From contig CAKSXP010000006.1 of assembly GCA_934515035.1 (NCBI GenBank), positions 1 through 20,399 on the forward strand: DNA of 20,399 nucleotides, read 5' to 3'. This DNA is from an uncultured Oscillospiraceae bacterium (lineage in GTDB: Bacteria; Bacillota; Clostridia; Oscillospirales; Oscillospiraceae). Below, piece by piece: positions 7,496-14,404 of the stretch. A model generated the notes under the pieces. That model saw only the letters and a program-made list of their open reading frames with translations. It searched no databases and was not told the origin of the DNA. Numbering within the stretch: the first letter of the stretch is position 1; every line of letters begins with the position of its first letter. The position numbers were made by a program, and so were the translations under genes.

Positions 7496-8794
7496 TTATC
7501 TGACGACGCCCCGTATCAGAGGAGCGGCCGGTTTGGCCTCCGCGCCGATATTGAAGCACTCCCTCAGGTGTCCGGTGACTGCTTCGGCGTCTTCCATGCT
7601 TCTTGCGTGGATCTCCGCAAGGCACTCCCCGTCCTTCACGGCGTCTCCGCTCTTTTTGCGCAGCACTATGCCTACCGAGAGGTCGATCGTCTGTCCCTTA
7701 AAGGTCCTTCCTCCGCCGAGCTGTGTGCAGATGTGGCCGATATCGTCGGCTTTGATCGAGTTTACATAACCCTCTGTATCGCTGAGCAGGTCATACACTG
7801 CGTGAGCCTGCGGCAAAAGCTTTGTATTATCAACAGAATCGGGATCTCCTCCCTGTGCCGCAACAAACTCTTTGAGTTTACATAATGCCCGGCCGCTTGC
7901 TATTGCGCCAAGCAGTTTTTCCCTGGCATCGGCCTCGTTTTCGGCCTTTCCCGCCTCGATCAGGATGTTCGCGCCAAGCGCAAGACATATCTCAAGTATG
8001 TTTCCGCCGCTCTCGCCGCGCAGAACGCTGATAGCCTCGCGCACCTCGAGCGCGTTGCCGATGTTGTATCCAAGCGGTTCTTCCATGCTCGTCACAATCG
8101 CAACGGTCTTTTTGCCCGCGCTTTTTCCGACCTCGACCATGTCGCGGGCAAGCGCAAATGCCTCTTCCTCCGTCCTGCAAAAGCTGCCGCGTCCGGTCTT
8201 GACGTCGAGGACGATTATGTCCGCGCCCGCCGCGAGCTTCTTGCTCATGATGCTGCTGACGATCATCGGCCTGATGGCGACGGTCGCCGTAACGTCGCGC
8301 AGGGCATAGAGCTTCTTGTCCGCGGGGTCGAGGTCCGCCGTCTGCGCCGCTATCGCAAAGCCTACGTTTTCAACGTTTTCAAAAAACTGTTCGCGCGTCA
8401 GCTCGACCGAAAAACCGGGAAAGCTCTCCAGCTTGTCGAGCGTTCCGCCCGTAAAGCCAAGGCCGCGCCCGGACATTTTTGCCATTCTCACGCCGAGAGA
8501 GGCCACCAGCGGACAGAGTATCAGAGATATCTTGTCTCCGACGCCGCCGGTGCTGTGTTTATCGGCTTTTACGCCGGATATGGACGACAGGTCCAGCGTT
8601 TCGCCGCTGTGAAGCATCGCCATGGTGAGCGACAGCGTCTCATCCTTTGTCATACCGCGGAAGTACGTCGCCATAAGGAAAGCGGACATCTGATAGTCCG
8701 GGATCCGTCCCCCGGTATACTCCGTTATCATCCATTTTATCTCTTCATCGCTCAGGACTTCCCCGTCCCGTTTCTTTTCAATAAGCTCTGTCAT
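7496..8794 (-). CDS. pdp: Pyrimidine-nucleoside phosphorylase
   Basis: 432 residues, matching the usual 433. The enzyme splits uridine, thymidine or deoxyuridine with phosphate to free base and (deoxy)ribose-1-phosphate in pyrimidine salvage. The family signature SGRGLGFTGGTLDKLE is intact. So is the phosphate-binding KADKHSTGGVGDK region, followed by SSIMSKK and VLDVKTGRGSF. The C-terminal beta/alpha domain typical of PyNP is present (VGIVLRKKSGDAV). The start is uncertain. ATG 8794 (MTELIEKKRDGE) aligns with the start of known family members, but its upstream SD is poor; an in-frame ATG at 8815 would add seven residues (MGAFALL). The gene is monocistronic, with its own promoter and terminator. 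The secreted 5'-nucleotidase elsewhere in the window could supply nucleosides. Confidence 0.93.
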   Translation of the reverse strand: MTELIEKKRDGEVLSDEEIKWMITEYTGGRIPDYQMSAFLMATYFRGMTKDETLSLTMAMLHSGETLDLSSISGVKADKHSTGGVGDKISLILCPLVASLGVRMAKMSGRGLGFTGGTLDKLESFPGFSVELTREQFFENVENVGFAIAAQTADLDPADKKLYALRDVTATVAIRPMIVSSIMSKKLAAGADIIVLDVKTGRGSFCRTEEEAFALARDMVEVGKSAGKKTVAIVTSMEEPLGYNIGNALEVREAISVLRGESGGNILEICLALGANILIEAGKAENEADAREKLLGAIASGRALCKLKEFVAAQGGDPDSVDNTKLLPQAHAVYDLLSDTEGYVNSIKADDIGHICTQLGGGRTFKGQTIDLSVGIVLRKKSGDAVKDGECLAEIHARSMEDAEAVTGHLRECFNIGAEAKPAAPLIRGVVR

Positions 8795-8871
8795 CAGCAA
8801 AGCAAACGCCCCCATTCAGGTTTTTTCACCGTGTACGCCGGGCACGTACGCCAAAACATTTTTGTCCCTGT

Positions 8872-8900
8872 ATTATAGCATTATTCCGCGGGGATTGCAA
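8872..8900 (-). promoter_or_regulatory. Extended -10 promoter of pdp
   Basis: On the minus strand, TTGCAA (8900-8895), a 17-base spacer and TATAAT (8877-8872), with TG one base before the -10. It overlaps the last codons of the upstream gene on the same strand. The leader behind it carries two direct copies of GGCGTAC (8852-8846 and 8839-8833), 13 bases apart, of unknown meaning. Confidence 0.75.
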
Positions 8901-9432
8901 TCTCATCCGGACTGATAACGGCATACCTTTTGCCCTCGATCAGCCGTTCTTCACCCACCGTTATCCCATCCCGCCACGGCATGGCCAGCAGCGGCGGACT
9001 TTCAAGGCTGACAAGCGTACCCTCCGGCACCGGAAACCATATCGTATCCGCCGTTCTTTTCTCTGTCTCCGGTTCCGGACCGGCGGCACACTCCGGCTCC
9101 GGAGCGCTCTTTTCCTCCTCCGGCACGGCCGTCTCTTCATCAGCTGCCGAATCTGTCCGCGGGGCTTTTCCCGACTCCGCGGCACATTCGATCTTGCCCG
9201 GCATCGCCTCCAGCGCGGAACGGCTGAAGCATTTTCGCAGGCGCAGACGTCCGTTCTCCGGTATCATGACGCCAAGGCGGCCCTCGCTGCCGTCGGACCC
9301 GAAAACCGAAAGCCTGACAAGCCTTTCAACGTCCTCACAGTCGGCCTCAAAGACAGTCATCAGCCCTTCTCTCCATACCGAAAGCGTCCCCTGATTCTTT
9401 CCGTCTATAATTACCGGATATTCTCCATTCAT
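8881..9432 (-). CDS. Uncharacterised acidic cytosolic protein
   Basis: 183 residues, with no signal peptide or membrane segment. The first part (about 1-85) looks like a compact beta-rich domain: PVIIDGKNQGTLSVWREGLMT, a VRLSVFG strand, then GRLGVMIPENGRLRLRKCFS. A disordered Glu/Pro/Ala-rich linker follows (about 88-130), then a second small folded part with GTLVSLESPPLLAMPWRDG. I know similar N-terminal sequences from other Clostridia but no assigned function. ATG 9432 is chosen over GTG 9441 because GAGGGGG lies about 8 bases upstream. That SD is embedded in the right arm of a hairpin (9441-9472), so translation may be structure-controlled. It follows a small exported protein gene and overlaps the pdp promoter at its 3' end. 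Confidence 0.75.
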   Translation of the reverse strand: MNGEYPVIIDGKNQGTLSVWREGLMTVFEADCEDVERLVRLSVFGSDGSEGRLGVMIPENGRLRLRKCFSRSALEAMPGKIECAAESGKAPRTDSAADEETAVPEEEKSAPEPECAAGPEPETEKRTADTIWFPVPEGTLVSLESPPLLAMPWRDGITVGEERLIEGKRYAVISPDEIAIPAE

Positions 9433-9438
9433 AAAAAA

Positions 9439-9472
9439 CACCCCCTCCGCACAAGAATATGCCCGGAGGGGG
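9439..9472 (-). terminator. Hairpin after the exported-protein gene that also contains the next gene's ribosome site
   Basis: A perfect 9-bp GC-rich stem (9464-9472 with 9441-9449) has a 14-base loop. On the minus strand it is followed by TG and six T residues, like a rho-independent terminator. The second arm is GGAGGGGG-like and serves as the Shine-Dalgarno of the gene starting at 9432. Termination and SD occlusion are both possible readings. Confidence 0.6.
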
Positions 9473-9519
9473 ATGATTATTCAGGCCGGTACGGCGGGAG
9501 CCGGGCTCCTGCCGTTTCT

Positions 9520-9990
9520 TCAGCTTATCGTATATGAGCCGCGCACTATCACCTTGACGGTCGCCGCCGTTGCCTTGATTCCGTTTCCGCCGATCGTGAC
9601 CATGTAAAGGTGGTTCGTTTTCAGAGCGGAGCCGTTGTTCAGCGACGAAGCATCGGTCGTGTCCACAAGGCCCGGGGAGTCGCTGGCCGAGACGCTGGCA
9701 GTGCCGATGCGCAGCATGATCTCGCATCCGACCGCACCCGTAAGCGTCTGCCCCTTTGCAAGCGTCACGACCGTGTATGTACTCGTTCCGCCGCTTGAAG
9801 AGAGCGCCGTTTCCAGTTCATCGCCGAACTGCTCCAGAAGCTGCGGCGTCAGCGTTTTTTCAAGATAGCTCAGCGTGATGAGCGGATCGGAGCTTGTTCC
9901 GAAGGATGTTGCGGCATATGCGCTCACCCCAGCGATAATGACAACTGCAAGCGCTATCGAAAGTATCGTTATCAGCTTTCTGTTTTTCAT
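9520..9990 (-). CDS. Small exported or membrane-anchored protein of unknown function
   Basis: 156 residues. Residues 1-27 form a signal peptide or N-terminal anchor (KNRK, a hydrophobic ITILSIALAVVIIAGVSAYA, then a possible cleavage site). The rest looks beta-rich: a short helical stretch (LIEKTLTPQLLEQFG-like, residues about 38-55), then YTVVTLAKGQTL, EIMLRIGTASV, NHLYMVTIGGNGI and VKVIVRGSYTI. This pattern (an 'ILR-G-A' strand, a Gly/Asp-rich loop, 'NHL', a final 'V.V.G.Y') recurs in exported Clostridia proteins without known function. ATG 9990 is chosen because AAGGAG lies 7 bases upstream; an open frame extending further upstream has no SD and overlaps mazF. It is probably co-transcribed with mazF, since no promoter is visible in the 67-base gap. 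That gap holds an 8-bp hairpin (10016-10023 with 10029-10036) without a U tract. Confidence 0.75.
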   Translation of the reverse strand: MKNRKLITILSIALAVVIIAGVSAYAATSFGTSSDPLITLSYLEKTLTPQLLEQFGDELETALSSSGGTSTYTVVTLAKGQTLTGAVGCEIMLRIGTASVSASDSPGLVDTTDASSLNNGSALKTNHLYMVTIGGNGIKATAATVKVIVRGSYTIS

Positions 9991-10057
9991 ATGTATGCTC
10001 CTTGTTTTCCCCGAAGAGCGCCGTTTTGCGGCGCTCCTCGGAGCGTTTTTTCCTGTC

Positions 10058-10405
10058 TCAGCCAAGACCGAAGCTGACTGCGATAGCGTTATCGACTTTG
10101 TTCATCGTCGGCGCATCCAGCCGCCCCATCTTATCCTTGAGTCTTGATTTGTCCAGTGTGCGTATCTGCTCAAGAAGAATGACGCTGTCCCGCGACAGGC
10201 CATAGCTTTTGGCCCCGAGTTCGATATGCGTTGGGAGTCTCGCCTTGCCGATCTGGGACGTTATGGCCGCGGCAATGACCGTCGGACTGTGTTTATTGCC
10301 CGTGTCGTTCTGAACTATCAGTACAGGCCGCATCCCGCCCTGCTCGCTTCCGACGACCGGACTCAGGTCTGCGTAATAAATGTCACCGCGTTTTACGACG
10401 CTCAT
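10058..10405 (-). CDS. mazF: MazF/PemK-family endoribonuclease toxin (EndoA-like)
   Basis: 115 residues, close to the size of Bacillus EndoA (NdoA) and alignable along its whole length. Landmarks are [42 protein letters not shown] and LLEQIRT. The catalytic pair known from Bacillus EndoA (Arg25 and Thr48) is present as R26 and T49, so activity is expected: sequence-specific mRNA cleavage. ATG 10405 is preferred because GGAG lies 9 bases upstream; the in-frame ATG at 10414 directly abuts that SD. It lies downstream of alr as in Bacillus, but no antitoxin (MazE/EndoAI) gene fits in the 95-base gap between them. The gap can fold into a long hairpin covering the SD, and a TATAAT within it may allow separate transcription. 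Confidence 0.95.
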   Translation of the reverse strand: MSVVKRGDIYYADLSPVVGSEQGGMRPVLIVQNDTGNKHSPTVIAAAITSQIGKARLPTHIELGAKSYGLSRDSVILLEQIRTLDKSRLKDKMGRLDAPTMNKVDNAIAVSFGLG

Positions 10406-10414
10406 GTAAATCAT

Positions 10415-10487
10415 CTCCGATGAATGATGGTCGCCCGTAACATTATATTCTTATGTAGGGCGCTGTTATCATTCTCTCACATCGGAG
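10415..10487 (-). promoter_or_regulatory. Long imperfect hairpin sequestering the mazF Shine-Dalgarno
   Basis: On the minus strand the alr-mazF gap contains three nested complementary pairs: an 8-bp CTCCGATG/CATCGGAG (10487-10480 with 10422-10415), a 6-bp AATGAT/ATCATT (10473-10468 with 10428-10423), and a 5-bp CGCCC/GGGCG (10462-10458 with 10436-10432). The mazF SD GGAG (10418-10415) is inside the basal stem. Folding would block toxin translation on alr read-through mRNA. Confidence 0.6.
10442..10447 (-). promoter_or_regulatory. Possible -10 element for separate mazF transcription
   Basis: A perfect TATAAT occurs on the minus strand in the alr-mazF gap, but the -35 position (10470-10465, GATAAC) is poor. 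If used, its transcript would start near 10435, lack the upstream half of the hairpin and leave the mazF ribosome site open. Confidence 0.3.
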
Positions 10488-10500
10488 GGCATTTTATACA

Positions 10501-11631
10501 TCAGTCGTCATATACTCTCGGAACGCGCGGGGAAACCGCGCACAGAAGCTCATAGCTTATCGTTCCGCACTTTTCCGCCAGTTCCTCGACCGGGATAAAT
10601 TCGCCGCCGTCACGGCCGAAGACCGTTGCGGTATCCCCGGCTTTAACGCCCGGAACATCGGTAACATCCACCATGCACATATCCATGCATATACGGCCGA
10701 GCTGCTTGCAGCGCTTTCCGTTTATGAGTACCTCAAGTCTGCCGGAGAGACTTCGGTGCAGCCCGTCGGCATATCCGACCGGCAGCACGGCAATGCGCAT
10801 ATCGCGCTGCGCGACAAACGTTCTGCCATAGCTTATGCTGTCCCCGGCCTTATGCTCCGTTATTACGGCTATGCGGCTGCGAAGCTGCATGGCCGGGCGC
10901 AGATCGAGCTTTCCGTGCTCCGCGGCGGGATAGCATCCGTAAAGCGCGATGCCGGGCCGCACCATGTCCAGATACGTTTTTTCATAGTTTATCATAGCTC
11001 CGCTGTTTGTGCAATGGCGGATTTCAAAGTGATGTCCGGTCTCGCGCTCAATGCGCCCGATCGTATCCAGAAAGCGGCCAAACTGTATATCCGTAAAGCC
11101 GTCGCCAAATTCGTCCGAAACCGCAAAATGCGTAAAAACTCCCTCGTAAATCAGATTTGGCAGGCCGACTGCCTCTTTTATCTCTTCAAAGGCTTCTTCG
11201 TCACAGGCGCGGAAGCCCGTGCGCCCCATGCCGGTCTCAAGCTTCATATGTACTTTCAGCGCAAGACCCGTGCCCTCCAGCATACGGGAATACTCCCGCG
11301 CGGTCTGTATGTCGCCGACTGCCTGAGTTATCCTCAGCTCCGCAAGGCGCCGGGTGCACTCCACCGGGCTGGGTCCGAGTATCAGTATCGGAAGCGTTAT
11401 CCCGCAGGCGCGCAGCTTTGCCGCCTCGTCAATACAGGCAACGGCAAGATAGTCGCAGCCCTCCTGTTCGAGCATCGCAGCTACCCGCGCGGCCCCGTGC
11501 CCATAGGCATCGGCCTTCACCACTCCGAGAAAACGGCAGCCCTCGGGCAATTGCGCGCGCATGTTCAGGTAATTATGCTTTATGTTCTCCAGGCTTATCT
11601 CCGCCCAGGTCCTTTTCTTCAGTTCATTCAT
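10501..11631 (-). CDS. alr: Alanine racemase (PLP-dependent)
   Basis: 376 residues, typical length. It interconverts L- and D-alanine to supply D-Ala for peptidoglycan. The PLP lysine is K39 in VVKADAYGHG, the same numbering as the Geobacillus enzyme. The N-terminal TIM barrel continues through KLETGMGRTGF, HCTNSGA and VRPGIALYG. The C-terminal beta domain carries the second catalytic tyrosine in SISYGRTF, and also LPVGYADG and GRICMDMCMVDVT. The start ATG 11631 is 6 bases after the lipoprotein stop, with AGAGG inside the last lipoprotein codons, so translation is probably coupled. In Bacillus the gene sits in the same ydcC-alr-endoA order. The next gene downstream here is mazF with no antitoxin between. 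Confidence 0.97.
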   Translation of the reverse strand: MNELKKRTWAEISLENIKHNYLNMRAQLPEGCRFLGVVKADAYGHGAARVAAMLEQEGCDYLAVACIDEAAKLRACGITLPILILGPSPVECTRRLAELRITQAVGDIQTAREYSRMLEGTGLALKVHMKLETGMGRTGFRACDEEAFEEIKEAVGLPNLIYEGVFTHFAVSDEFGDGFTDIQFGRFLDTIGRIERETGHHFEIRHCTNSGAMINYEKTYLDMVRPGIALYGCYPAAEHGKLDLRPAMQLRSRIAVITEHKAGDSISYGRTFVAQRDMRIAVLPVGYADGLHRSLSGRLEVLINGKRCKQLGRICMDMCMVDVTDVPGVKAGDTATVFGRDGGEFIPVEELAEKCGTISYELLCAVSPRVPRVYDD

Positions 11632-11637
11632 ATTATG

Positions 11638-12195
11638 TCAACCTCTGATCCACATATCGTATATACAGGACACTACCACTTTACCACCGTTGTCAAGCTC
11701 CGCATACACGGGCGCGTGAAGCTCCGGATCGATCCATACCGTCAGCACCGTCTCGTCGGAGACCCGGAACTGCGCGGTGATGCACTCGATGCCGAGCATT
11801 TCCTCCCGCCATACCAGCGTCTGGAAGCCGTTCGTCAGCGTATCCGCGACGCAGGGCAGCGCGGATACCGGGTTCAATCCATCGGAATTCAGTTCTCCTG
11901 CCGAGAGCTGGACCCCGTCGTAGTCCAGGACCAGGTCCCCGCTCTGCACCGTTGCGGTAACTCCCGCAATGATCTCCGGTTCGAGCACAACAACGGTAAA
12001 TTCTTCTCCCCCGCCGGCGCATTGCAGCACATATTCACAGTCGGAGGTACAGACCCGCGCCTGCATCGTCAGCATTTCCGCGGCCTGAAGCTCCTGCCTT
12101 ATCATATCGACCGTTTCCCAGTTCCCGCTTCCGGCCGAGCATCCGGCCAGCAGAAGCAGGCTTATCATAAGTACGAACAAAAATGCTCGTCTCAT
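11638..12195 (-). CDS. Lipoprotein, LolA/YdcC-like
   Basis: 185 residues. The N-terminus is a lipoprotein signal: RR, a hydrophobic stretch, and the lipobox LLAGC with Cys19, so it is anchored to the outer face of the membrane. The mature part is beta-rich and acidic, with alternating strands such as CEYVLQCAGG, FTVVVLEPEI and AQFRVSDETVLTVWIDPE. This matches the pattern of the LolA/DcrB-like lipoproteins encoded beside alr in Firmicutes (Bacillus YdcC). The assignment rests on this pattern plus the gene position, not on a clear motif. ATG 12195 has GAGGT 5 bases upstream, overlapping the 3' end of nnr, and the gap to nnr is 8 bases. Its role is unknown; relatives have been linked to envelope or spore functions. 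Confidence 0.8.
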   Translation of the reverse strand: MRRAFLFVLMISLLLLAGCSAGSGNWETVDMIRQELQAAEMLTMQARVCTSDCEYVLQCAGGGEEFTVVVLEPEIIAGVTATVQSGDLVLDYDGVQLSAGELNSDGLNPVSALPCVADTLTNGFQTLVWREEMLGIECITAQFRVSDETVLTVWIDPELHAPVYAELDNGGKVVVSCIYDMWIRG

Positions 12196-12203
12196 GTTTT
12201 ACC

Positions 12204-13718
12204 TCATTCAATAATTTCCTTTTCGGCCTGCGGCAGCGTATCGATAAGATCGCTCGCCGTCATCGAATATTGACCCATTTTTTCCGCGCAGAGGTCGCCT
12301 GCGCGCGCATGCAGCCACGCCCCCGTCAGCACAGCGCGCTTCAGCGGAAGCTGGCACAGCATTGCCCCCAGGATGCCGGCCAGAGCATCGCCGGAGCCGC
12401 CCTTTGCCATTCCCGCGTTGCCCGCACAGATTATGTAAACCTCTCCGTCCGGGAACGCACACACAGTTCTGTGACCCTTGAGCACCAGAACGCAGCCGTG
12501 CTTTTCCGCAAAGGCCCTTGCATCCGCCTGACGGTCGCCCGTCAGCACTCCGCCCAGCCGCCTGAACTCGCCCTCATGCGGCGTCAGCACCGCGGGCCGT
12601 GCGCATTTTTCCAGAACGGAAAGCCCTCCTGCCAGCGCAAAAAGCCCGTCCGCGTCGATCACCAGCTGTTTTCTGCTGTTTGCGGCAAGAGCCTGCACAA
12701 GCTCCGTCAGCTCGTCCGAACGGCCGAGACCGCAGCCGATAACGCCGACGTCGCACTCTGCAAGCCTTTCGGCGGCAGCGGCAAGCGCGCGGGACGACAG
12801 CTTTCCCCCGCCGTCGTCCGCAAGCGGAAAAGGCATCGCCTCCGTATTTTTGACGGCTGTTATGTCGTATATCCGCTCGGGCACGCCGAGATACACAAGC
12901 CCCGTGCCCGCCCTCAGCGCCGCATGGGCGCAGATCGAAGGCGCACCGGTATACCCCAGGCTCCCGCCCAGAATAAAGAGCTTCCCGTAATCGGACTTAT
13001 GACTTATCTCTTTTCTGCGCGGGAGCGAAACATCCTCTCCGGTAACGGCGAATGTCTCCGTCGCGGAGGTCTCCAGTATCTCTCCGGGGATACCGATGTC
13101 CGCTATTATGAGCCTGCCGCAGCAGGTGCAGCCCGGCTCCGCAAGATGTCCCGGCTTTGCCATGGAAAATGTCACGGTAACGTCGGCGCGCACGGCCTCG
13201 CCGAGTATCCTTCCGGAATCGGCCTCGACTCCGCTGGCTATGTCCGCCGCAACAACGGGCGCGGAACAGGCGTTTATCATCCGTGCCGCTTCCAGTCCGC
13301 TGCCGCGGAGCGCGGAATTGAGTCCGATCCCGAACATCGCGTCGATTATGACGCCCGTTTCTTCGAGCTTTCCGGCAAGGCCGTCCTCGCCGGGGTCGAA
13401 AAGCTCCACCTTTCCGCCCAGTTCATTCAGCCGGCGCTCCATCTCTTTGGTATCCGCCGTCATTTTTCCGCGCGAGCCGACCAGCAGGACGCGCACTATA
13501 AAGCCCTTTCGCATCAGGAACATCGCGGCGGCAACTCCGTCGCCCCCGTTATTCCCGCTGCCGCAGAAGATATAGGCGTGCCTCTTCCGCGCGGCGTTCT
13601 CCGCGGCGTCGGCAACGTGCCGGGCGGCGTTTGTCATCAGCAGTGTTGAAGGTATGCCGACAACGTTGATGGCAACATTGTCGGCATTTCTCATCAGCTT
13701 TGAGTCTGAAAGTTTCAT
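12204..13718 (-). CDS. nnr: Bifunctional NAD(P)H-hydrate epimerase / ADP-dependent NAD(P)H-hydrate dehydratase
   Basis: 504 residues with both repair activities fused. The N-terminal YjeF-type epimerase (about 1-210) has CGSGNNGGDGVAAA and VVAADIASGVEADSG. The C-terminal ribokinase-like dehydratase (about 225-500) has ILGGSLGYTGAPSICAHAAL, TPHEGEFRRL, and AGNAGMAKGGSGDALAGILG holding the catalytic-type GSGD. Together they restore NAD(P)H damaged by hydration, using ADP (or ATP) in the second step. ATG 13718 is supported by AGGAG 7 bases upstream, inside the last codons of the preceding gene, so the operon is tightly packed. In many Firmicutes this gene adjoins acpS; none is in the window. Confidence 0.96.
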   Translation of the reverse strand: MKLSDSKLMRNADNVAINVVGIPSTLLMTNAARHVADAAENAARKRHAYIFCGSGNNGGDGVAAAMFLMRKGFIVRVLLVGSRGKMTADTKEMERRLNELGGKVELFDPGEDGLAGKLEETGVIIDAMFGIGLNSALRGSGLEAARMINACSAPVVAADIASGVEADSGRILGEAVRADVTVTFSMAKPGHLAEPGCTCCGRLIIADIGIPGEILETSATETFAVTGEDVSLPRRKEISHKSDYGKLFILGGSLGYTGAPSICAHAALRAGTGLVYLGVPERIYDITAVKNTEAMPFPLADDGGGKLSSRALAAAAERLAECDVGVIGCGLGRSDELTELVQALAANSRKQLVIDADGLFALAGGLSVLEKCARPAVLTPHEGEFRRLGGVLTGDRQADARAFAEKHGCVLVLKGHRTVCAFPDGEVYIICAGNAGMAKGGSGDALAGILGAMLCQLPLKRAVLTGAWLHARAGDLCAEKMGQYSMTASDLIDTLPQAEKEIIE

Positions 13719-13724
13719 CGCGCT

Positions 13725-14258
13725 TTACTCCTCTTTGAGCTTTCCTCCGCGGACATACTGCCTGAAGGCGTCGAGCATCCTGTCCGACGGCGAAAAAGCC
13801 AGCACCTTTTTCTCCCCCGTTTCGCTTTTGATGAGAGCGATCCAGTCGCGCTCTCCCGCGCCGCTTCCGCGTGCGTCGAGGATCTCCGCGTTCTCAAGCT
13901 CTTTGTCATATTTCTCCGAATACGGTGCCATAAGCTCAACGTCGCGGCAGTTGAAGGACATAACGGTCGATCTCTTGCGTTTGCCGATTATCTTATCGAT
14001 GTCAACGTCGCCGCTGTAAAACGAATACTCGTATTCAAGGCCGAGAAAGCGGAAGCCGAGAAACGCGGCTATGCACACAACGGCGAACAGCGCCGGAAAC
14101 AGCGCGGAGCCATATTGGCCCAGCAGTCCCGTCAGAAAATAGAACGCGATCGTCAGTATGATCGCCAGGACGACTATCCCCGCCTTCAGCAGCGCGACCA
14201 TAAGCGGACGCTGGCGCACAACAAGTTCCTCAACAAAGACGTCTTTATAGGTTTTCAT
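13725..14258 (-). CDS. DUF6106-like small membrane protein
   Basis: 177 residues. A short charged N-terminus (MKTYKDVFVEELVVRQ) is followed by two transmembrane helices (about 22-45 and 50-68). A cytosolic-looking part then begins LEYEYSFYSGDVDIDKIIGKRKR and continues with MSFNCRDVELMAPYSEKYD. The 'LEYEY..GD.DIDKII.KRKR' and 'FNC.D.E.MAPY' patterns are those I associate with DUF6106, a Clostridia family without known function, so the name is from memory. The last residues (GGKLKEE) contain the nnr ribosome site. ATG 14258 is preferred over an upstream ATG at 14351 because AAGGA lies 7 bases before it, and because the perfect promoter at 14323-14351 would not transcribe the longer start. It is the first gene of the nnr-alr-mazF operon. 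Confidence 0.8.
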   Translation of the reverse strand: MKTYKDVFVEELVVRQRPLMVALLKAGIVVLAIILTIAFYFLTGLLGQYGSALFPALFAVVCIAAFLGFRFLGLEYEYSFYSGDVDIDKIIGKRKRSTVMSFNCRDVELMAPYSEKYDKELENAEILDARGSGAGERDWIALIKSETGEKKVLAFSPSDRMLDAFRQYVRGGKLKEE

Positions 14259-14322
14259 GAGCTTTTCCTTTCCGGAAACCGGCGGATGCCCGCGCCGGTC
14301 ACTAAAGAATACGTTGAAAATT

Positions 14323-14351
14323 ATTATAGTATTCGCAAGAATATTTGTCAA
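14323..14351 (-). promoter_or_regulatory. Perfect consensus sigma-A promoter of the DUF6106-nnr-lipoprotein-alr operon
   Basis: On the minus strand, TTGACA (14351-14346), exactly 17 bases, then TATAAT (14328-14323): 12 of 12 consensus positions. The leader to ATG 14258 is about 57 bases. It includes a short GC-rich hairpin near 14278-14298 (ACCGGCG/CGCCGGT). Confidence 0.9.
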
Positions 14352-14360
14352 AATTTAATG

Positions 14361-14389
14361 TTGCACCGAGGCCCGAGATGTGATATAAA
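14361..14389 (+). promoter_or_regulatory. Promoter of the pheST T-box operon
   Basis: TTGCAC (14361-14366), a 17-base spacer and TATAAA (14384-14389), with TG one base before the -10 (extended). Transcription would start near 14396, just ahead of the T-box leader. Its -35 is only 9 bases from the -35 of the divergent operon. Confidence 0.8.
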
Positions 14390-14404
14390 TAATTAAAATA
14401 ACGC

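Noticed and set aside
10032..10051. Plus-strand terminator-like hairpin (CGCTC/GAGCG followed by six T)
   Set aside because: The stem is only 5 bp and neither flanking gene is on the plus strand. It overlaps a stronger 8-bp hairpin and is probably fortuitous.
10756..13649. Two long plus-strand frames (about 490-505 codons) over alr, the lipoprotein and nnr
   Set aside because: They are shadows of three clearly recognisable minus-strand genes; their translations are Arg/His-rich and resemble no family.
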